Origin: Podospora pseudocomata
Lineage: Eukaryota > Ascomycota > Sordariomycetes > Sordariales > Podosporaceae
Assembly (NCBI RefSeq): GCF_035222375.1
Contig: NC_085888.1
Location: forward strand, 2,790,001-2,854,000
Length of the DNA stretch: 64,000 nucleotides
Direction of reading: 5' to 3'
Under the pieces are notes generated by a model. That model had not been told where the DNA came from, did not search any database, and saw only the letters and a list, made by a program, of their open reading frames with translations. A program made the position numbers and the translations under genes. This document shows, one piece after another, positions 57,247 through 64,000 of the stretch (position 1 is its first letter; each line of letters opens with the position of its first letter).

Positions 57247-59385
57247 TCACTCAACCTTGTTCTCCTGCTCCCCCAAAGGCGTCAACTCGGCCGGCCTACT
57301 CCAGGTCCTGATATGCCCGGACTTGCAGCTGGTGATAATCGCATCCCTCGTAAACTCCAACCAGCAAAGCGGATCGTCATCAATAATTTTGCTCTGTCCC
57401 ACACACAGTCAGTTAATCTTCACACCCCTGTGAAATCTCACCCCTTCTCCCACAGCAAACTCACCAAAACAGGCGGCAAAACCGCCGTACTAGCCCTCGG
57501 CTCAACCGCCCTAGGCCTCACCTCCCCCTTCCTCAACCCCCCGCCCTTCCCCCTATCTTCCTCCCCATCCCCATTCACCCCCCTCCCTAACCGTCTCCCC
57601 CCCCGACAACCCCGAATTACTCCTCCCCCTACTACTACCCTCCCCCAGCGGCCTCCCCCCAACAACCCCATGCGTCGTGCTCCCCACCCTAGGCCGAATC
57701 AACATCCCCAAGCTAAAATCCCACAAGCAAACCCTCCCATCCTCCCCCACACTCCCAAACCTGTAATTCCTCCCCGCCCCCGTCGTCGTCTCGTCAAGAT
57801 CGCACCTCCACAAATCAAACTTCACCCCCGTCACCCAGCTGTGATGCCCCTGACACCTTGCCACCAAATGCCCTTGCGTCGTCCCGTCCACACCAGGAGA
57901 CCAGATGCTCACCAAATCGTCCTGCCCCCCCGTGAGCACATACCTCCCGTCCGGGCTCCACGTCACACACGTCAGACCACCATAGTACGAGTAAAACAGG
58001 TCCAGCAGTGTTTCGGACAGATAATCAATTATCCGGAGGGAGCCATCTTCTGATACTACCGCCAGGTGGCGGTTGTCTGGACTGAAGGCAAAGGCGTTGA
58101 TGCGCTGGTTGGAAAGTTTCCAGACGCTCACCGGGTTCACTTTTTGGTTTTTGGAATGCACAGACTTTTGGATGTGGATTTTGTGAATAGCGCTGCTGGT
58201 GGTGGTCTTGTTGTTTGATGACGAGGTTGAGGAGGTGGGCCGGGGCAAGGGAGGAGCATCGCTGCTTGATCGGACGGCCGTTGAAGGTGAGGAGAGAGGG
58301 GTGCCCTCATCTTCGGGGGAGAAGATGGCGTCTTCTTTTTCCTTGTCGTAAACGATGAGGGTGCCGTCCATGTGAGCTGCCAGAAACAAGTTCTCCGAAT
58401 TGGGAATCCAGGCTATGCAGGAGACGGGGGTCGAGTTGATTATCCCCTATCACAGCAACATATCAGTACAAGGGGACAGGAAAAAGGGGGGAGTAAGTAC
58501 GTTTTTGTTCAACCTCGTATACCGCTGAGAGATGGGCTCCCACCAAATAATCTCCCCCGTTGAAAACCCCATCACCACATCAACATGCGCTGCGCTCTTG
58601 GTCACCCTGTTCACATCATGAGACAAGCAATGCGCCTTTGTAAACAAAATCTTGGTCAGATACTCCGCCTTGGTCGGGGACGACAAGTCCAGCCACTGAA
58701 AAGCCCTATTCACATTGGCAAAGGCAAACATCCCGTCCCTGGCTCTCTCCTGGAGCTTCTTGCTCAGGGTCTCGTGGTTGATCACCCTCGAGATGAACGA
58801 CGAGTTGCTTTTCGTCATGTTGTTCTTTGGTTTCCTGCGCTTGTTGGAGTCTTTGGTTGGGGTAGGGGTGAGGAGGGTGTTGCCCTCGCCAAAGGGGGGA
58901 GCGTGGGAGGCAAAGTGACCGCCTCCGCCATCGCTAGAGTTGAGACGGCCTCCGTCGCTGGTGCTCTCGCGCACTTCGGTGGAGGACTGGCTTCGCTCGT
59001 CGGGGTGCTCTTGGATGCTGCTTGAGACGCCGTCGGAACGGGAGTTGGACCGGTAAAAGGAAGGCGGTAGCGGGCCGACGTCGATGTTGATGAGGGAGAG
59101 CTGGGTCCCGGCTGTGGCAGGCTGAGGTGCCGTCGAGAGGGGATTCGGGTTCTGAATGGGAGCCTCGGATGGATGCGGTGGCGGTGTCGCGAGATGCAGG
59201 TCCTCTTTCAAGACGTAGAGACCCTCGCCGACGAGAAACTGATATTCGGGCCCCGTCGGGGTGGTGAGAATATTGTTCGTCTCAATCATTGGTAAGACGC
59301 CGCCAGTTGCCGAGATGCCATTGTATCCCCCTCCTGGCTGAGAGGGATATCTTGGTGGGGGCGGGAGGACACTGAGGGAAAACAT
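57247..59385 (-). CDS. creC: WD40 protein creC, partner of the CreB deubiquitinase
   Basis: Carbon catabolite repression factor that stabilises the ubiquitin-specific protease CreB. Exons: 58501-59385, a second from 58446 to about 57465, and a last one 57247-57393. [19 protein letters not shown] was chosen as the start because fungal CreC begins similarly; the frame is also open to an ATG at 59469. The N-terminal half is disordered with a basic KRRKPKNN patch, then WD repeats ([62 protein letters not shown]). The last exon adds the family end ([20 protein letters not shown]). Between about 57550 and 57600, in Gly-coding G runs, the frame must shift by one base or a short intron must be spliced. 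Confidence 0.88.
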
Positions 59386-60651
59386 CAGCCATTGTGCAGC
59401 TACGACGGCTGGGCAGGGCAAGTGATAAGAACGACGTGATTCGTGACGCTGGCCTGTGGTGCTTGCCAATTGCCATGAACCGCGATGTCTTCGTTATTGG
59501 CTCTCTCTCCGAGCTCTTGCTTATCTTACAACATGGCGGGCTAGTTTCCCGTTTTAGTGGTGACGCGCTTAACAATGCGGGGGAGCTTCTTGCCAAGGTC
59601 GCTAGGACACAAACGTGCTTCGGGGGAACTGTGGGGGCTGCCTGCTTGTACCAAGGAATTGTGTTGGGAGGCTGGTATGTAGAGACAAGTCCAAAGTGAA
59701 GCTGTCGACAAGTTGCTGTTCTATGTGAACTTCACCGTCTTACGAGGTTCGAAACGCACGGCGTCGGCTTCCCGGGACGAGGCATGAGAGGCTCCCAGTT
59801 AGCCTACTTATCTCGCTGCACTGTAACTCTTACTAACAAGCAGGGTCTGTGTTAACGACCCGGCAAACAGGCACAAGTGTCATCCACCAGGATGTTCGGG
59901 ACGGGAGCGAAGCTGCTGTGGGGAACTGGGGGGCCGTCCCGATCATCCGGGTGGTGGACATCAGCGAGTTTCTGCGATTCCACGATGTCAGAGAAGCAGA
60001 CCGACGGTGCTGCATCTCTTGGAACCGGATACAGTGCTCCCTTACTTCAGCTTGGCAGACATGGAGCTGAGAGCAGACGAATACAGGTAGCAATTAGTGA
60101 AGAAGGGGTTGTCTAAATTACAACGACATGACGGGCTGGGATATATATCTCAATAGTTGAAAGGCGATTAGGGCCCTGTGAAATGTATGGAATAACAACC
60201 AGTCTACTCATCCACAAAGAGTCCTCTTGAATACCTCCTCAACTGTCCAAGCTGTTCAAAGAGATCCGGTGGACGCTGAAGTGAGAACTTGGAAAGACTT
60301 CACCAATTCGATCTGAGGTGGGGCAGCCGCTCAGGAATGTAACCCTGCTAACTTTTTAGCCAATTGGTTGGCTGGGTCTTGTCAGCGGACGTCAATGGCG
60401 GGGCTCGTGGGAAGCTAGCGCAAATGACCGCCGGGAAGGGGGAGGGAGCCTTGTGGCAGCTCAACTTTAAAGCCACCAGACGTCAATGGTCCAATATCAT
60501 GCATGGCCTGACACTTTTACCACTACAGTTGCTTGCCGGTAGCTTTATTATCTGCCATCTGATCTTTTACTGAGAATCTCCATCTCTCTGGTTCTAGATC
60601 ATGGCACTTCGCTAGACGAGCTACATCAAAGCTTCAGTAACAACCTTAAAC
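59386..60651. promoter_or_regulatory. Divergent promoter region (creC / GEM1)
   Basis: 1.27 kb between divergent start codons with no supported gene. An upstream in-frame ATG for creC (59469) lies in its left edge. Confidence 0.4.
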
Positions 60652-62588
60652 ATGGCGACCGGTACCGCACCTTTCCTGGACATGCAATTTTCCACGAAGC
60701 TGACCATATGTCTACAGCAGTTCGAATTTGTATATGCGGCGACGAAGGGACGGGCAAGTCAAGTCTTATCGCTACCTTCGTCAAGGATACCTTCGTCTCC
60801 AACAAAATACAAGCCGTCCTGCCCCAGATTACCATCCCTCCAACGCCCGGCCACGAGAATGTCACCACCACCCTCGTCGATACCTCAGCACGACCCCAAG
60901 ACCGAACCACACTCCGGAGAGAGATCCGAAAATGCACCGTGATCATGCTGGTCTACTCGGACCACTACAGCTACGAACGTGTTGCCCTCTTCTGGATGCC
61001 TTACTTTCGCTCCCTCGGCGTCAACGTCCCCGTCGTTTTATGTGCCAACAAGTCAGATCTTACCGGTGATGGGAACACAGCGCAGGTGCTTGAGGAGGAA
61101 ATGCTACCAGTCATGGCCGAGTTTAGGGAGATCGATTCTTGCATACGTACAAGCGCAAAGGAGGGACGAAACGTAGTTGAGGTCTTTTGGTTATGTCAGA
61201 AGGCCGTGACACATCCAATAGCCCCGCTGTACGACCATAAAGAAAGCCAACTCAAACCAGCCTGCGTTGACGCCTTGAGGAGGGTCTTCTATCTGTGCGA
61301 CAGGGATCAAGACGGTTATCTCAACGATAAGGAGATGCACGATTTCCAGGCAAAGTCGTTCGATAAGCCGCTGCTCCCAGGAGAGCTGGAGAACATCAAG
61401 GCTGTTGTCAGCAAAGCCGTACCAACTTGTGACATAAGCAAGGGGCTGGATTTACAATGCTTCTTGCAGCTGAACAAGCTTTACGCTGAGAAGGGTCGCC
61501 ATGAGACCATTTGGATTATTCTCCGAAAACACCATTACACTGACAGTTTAAGTTTGGAGGATGGCTTTTTACAACCGAAGCTGGATGTGCCAGAATATGC
61601 CTCGACTGAGCTTAGTCCAGCTGGCTACCGCTTTTTCATGGATCTCTTCTTGATCTTTGACAAGGACAACGACGGAGGTCTCAACGACCAGGAGCTGGCA
61701 GCCTTGTTCGCTCCCACCCCTGGATTACCACCATCATGGGTGGAAACATCGTTCCCATCCTCCACTGTCCGGAACGAGGCCGGGCACATCACGCTTCAGG
61801 GATGGCTGGCACAATGGAGCATGACCACGTTTCTAGAACCAAAAACAACACTCGAATATCTTGCCTACCTAGGCTTTGAGGGTCCAAACGCCCGGGACTC
61901 AACCACAGCAGCCCTCAAAATCACCAAACCCCGCAAACGAAGGCGCAGACCAGGCCGTGTAGACCGCAACGTTGTCCTCTGCTACATCCTAGGCTCCTCT
62001 GCCTCTGGGAAATCAACCCTGCTCAACGCCTTCCTCAACCGCCCCTTTGACGCCCTTTACCATCCCACCATCAAACCCCGCCGCGCAGTCAACAGCGTCG
62101 AACTGGGAGGTGGAAAGCAATGCTACCTCATCCTCGAAGAACTCGGCGAGCTCGAGCCCGCCATCTTGGAAAACCAAGCCAAACTCGACGCGTGCGATCT
62201 CATCTGCTACGCTTATGACTCTTCCGACCCGGAATCTTTTTCTCACATTGTCGAGTTGCGCAAACGGTACCCGCAGCTTGACGAACTGCCTGCTATATAC
62301 ACGGCGCTCAAGGCCGACTGCGACAAGACGACGCAAAGGAGCGAGCTGCAGCCTGATGCGTATACCGCGGCGCTGAATATGTCTGCTCCGCTGCATGTGA
62401 GTGTTACGTGGCATAGTATCAGTGAGCTGTTTGTTGCGCTGGCCGAGGCGGCGACGAACCCGAGTACTGCGTTTCCGAAGACGGAGGAGGCGCCGGATCG
62501 GACGAGCTTGTATATGGCGTTGGGCGCGACGACTTGCGCGGCGTTGGCGGCGTTTATGATTTGGAGGAGGTCGACAAGTTCGGTGTGA
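60652..62588 (+). CDS. GEM1: Mitochondrial Rho GTPase Miro
   Basis: Tail-anchored GTPase of the outer mitochondrial membrane, controlling mitochondrial shape and inheritance and regulating the ER-mitochondria tether. Exons 60652-60661 (10 nt) and 60718-62588 give 626 aa. The tiny first exon yields [19 protein letters not shown], the usual Miro opening; an ATG at 60708 in the intron would give the same length but a different residue 2. N-terminal GTPase P-loop at 11-19; EF-hands [12 protein letters not shown] (198-209) and [12 protein letters not shown] (318-329); C-terminal GTPase [11 protein letters not shown] (429-439); a C-terminal membrane segment (about 600-620) ends in a short Arg-containing tail. 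Confidence 0.95.
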
Positions 62589-63054
62589 GGGAAGGGAAAT
62601 GTGTATACCAGATTGGGGTTTCTTTTGGGAGCGGGAGTAGGGTTAGGTGCATGGATGGGAGTTTGATAGGGGGGTTGTTTAAACATATGTTTTGTAGTCA
62701 GTTCTTTTTCCATTCCCCCATCGTTTGGCCCCCTTTTTTTTTTCTCAATGGCAAGAGGAAAAAGAGAGCGTTTTACATTGATACCCGTCCTATGCACACC
62801 TACATCTTGAGGTATACGCACGCTATATAGCATTTTAAATCCCCTTTCTACTCTACCTTGTATCTTCAGCGGAATTCCAGAGTATTTTGCTGTTCTACAA
62901 CCAGAAGCGTCACTGTGATGATTTGCAAGAGATGATTTTTAAAACAGCAGCGCATGTTTGGCTTCTCATTGCTCTATAACAGAGCCTCAGCCCCCTCTGC
63001 TCCATTGATAGAGCATCCCACACTTTCCTCCCAATCCATAGCGGTATACCGCCC
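62589..63054. other. Convergent intergenic region (GEM1 / ABD1)
   Basis: Two 3' ends face each other. A short T run lies near 62734-62743. No gene recognised. Confidence 0.4.
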
Positions 63055-64000
63055 TTAAACCCGATAAAAACAAAAAGCGACATAAAAGCTCGCCGCCTCC
63101 ATCTCCTCCGGACTAACAAGCAGTTTCCCCCCATGCCTCTCCCTAACCCCCATCCTCTCGCTCAACGGCCCCAACTCCCTATCATCCTTCTCCATCTCCC
63201 ACACATCCGCAAACGGCTTGTGATACTGCAGCTCCAGGTTGTAATCCTCAGCCAACGCGCGAAAGGCCTCCCACGGAACGACATACTCCGGCACCTCCTC
63301 CACTGCCTCATGCAAGAAAAAGTTATACTTCCACCCAAACGGCGGTCTAAAGATCCCGTCCGCTGGCGTAGGACCGGGGAATCTCACTCGGTAGATATCA
63401 TTCCCCCAAGCAGCAGTCTCCTCCGCCTCTCCCTCATCAGAATCCAGCTCCCCGTCTTCCTTATTAGGGTCCTCGTCATCCGCTTCGCCATCTTCCTTCG
63501 CCCTGGCCCTTTCCGTCTCCTTTTCAGCCTTTCGCCTCTTCTTCTCCTCCTGCTTCTTATTAAACTCCACCACTTTTGCTGAAATGACATCCGAGTTTGG
63601 GATGCACCCAATCAACCTCCCCCCTTTCTTCAACGCCCCCGCCACATTCTTCAGCATCTGCCTCGCCTTTTGCTCCGTCTCAAACGCGTAATGCATGCAG
63701 AACATCATGCTCACCACATCAAACCCTTTGTTGTCGCTGACGTTGTTATTGTTGAACCCAACCTGGCGAATAATGTCAATATCCCCTATCGTCTCGGCAA
63801 AACAATCCTTCGCATGGAACCTCGCCTCGAAGATCCGGGGTGGAGGGCGACCCCTATGTCCACCTCTCCCTCCCCGGTGACCACCGCCAGGTCGGTTCAT
63901 GCTTCTGTAGCGGTCGCGGGCTTGCTCGATGGAGACATCTGCCGGGTCGAGACCGACGTAGAGTTCAACCGTCTGGGGAGCCTGCTGCCATTTCCCCAAA
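63055..64000 (-). CDS. ABD1: mRNA cap guanine-N7 methyltransferase, 3' part (partial)
   Basis: Methylates the guanine cap of nuclear transcripts. The 5' part, including the SAM motif I expected just before GKWQQAP, lies beyond the right edge. Visible: VELYVGLDPADVSIEQARDR (motif with the acidic SAM ribose ligand), FDVVSMMFCMHYAFETE, LKKGGRLIGCIPNSD, then a long Lys/Glu-rich insertion (about 63420-63570), and the family end with NFFLHEAVEEVPEYVVPWE and ASFYVAFCFYRV. An Arg/Gly-rich loop near 63850-63900 is an unusual insertion early in the visible part. Stop codon at 63055-63057. Confidence 0.93.
   Translation of the reverse strand, partial: LGKWQQAPQTVELYVGLDPADVSIEQARDRYRSMNRPGGGHRGGRGGHRGRPPPRIFEARFHAKDCFAETIGDIDIIRQVGFNNNNVSDNKGFDVVSMMFCMHYAFETEQKARQMLKNVAGALKKGGRLIGCIPNSDVISAKVVEFNKKQEEKKRRKAEKETERARAKEDGEADDEDPNKEDGELDSDEGEAEETAAWGNDIYRVRFPGPTPADGIFRPPFGWKYNFFLHEAVEEVPEYVVPWEAFRALAEDYNLELQYHKPFADVWEMEKDDRELGPLSERMGVRERHGGKLLVSPEEMEAASFYVAFCFYRV

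Noticed and set aside
1-64000. CRISPR arrays, bacterial operons or prophage
   Set aside because: Spliced introns and fungal gene families show a eukaryotic nuclear origin; no regularly spaced repeats were seen.

Overview
The window is nuclear DNA of a filamentous ascomycete, most likely a sordariomycete of the Sordariales type. The evidence is short GT-AG introns (about 50-70 nt) with CTAAC/CTGAC branch points, C-ending codons, a fungal gene set (nit-6, creC, creD-like, GEM1, KHA1, SLM-type), an A+T-rich relic whose changes look like repeat-induced point mutation, and a chromodomain Ty3/gypsy element. All calls come from reading the sequence; nothing was searched.

Layout. 1-7270 is a repeat zone: a young LTR element (1387-6999) with apparently identical 238-bp LTRs and an ATATA target duplication, inside an older A+T-rich repeat. 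8554-24563 is gene-dense: KHA1 (+), RIB3 (-), COQ3 (+), UTP14 (-), MRPL27 (+), an HSL-type alpha/beta hydrolase (-), a RING protein (+) and a small possibly mitochondrial protein (-). A 4.4-kb gene-free stretch precedes a YANK/STK32-type kinase (28964-30921). Then come an Fpg-type DNA glycosylase (-), a non-coding snoRNA host gene (about 34050-35760, +), an S10 carboxypeptidase-like protein (-), a membrane protein of unknown role (-) and nitrite reductase nit-6 (-, 40694-44154) with GATA sites upstream. From 46.1 kb there is a probably broken Cys-rich surface-protein gene (+), an SLM1/2-like PH protein (-), a creD-like arrestin (-), another 4-kb gene-free stretch, creC (-), GEM1/Miro (+), and the 3' part of the cap methyltransferase ABD1 (-, runs off the right edge).

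Most striking is the snoRNA host gene. Six introns each carry one box C/D snoRNA. Their guides read as homologues of yeast snR78, snR77, snR76, snR75, snR74 and snR73, in the same order as the yeast polycistronic snR78-72 cluster, although here they are intronic. A snR72 counterpart was not seen.

Functional links: UTP14 and the snoRNA gene serve rRNA processing and modification, and MRPL27 serves the mitoribosome. creC (deubiquitinase partner) and the creD-like arrestin (ubiquitin-ligase adaptor), known opposing factors in carbon catabolite repression, lie about 4 kb apart.
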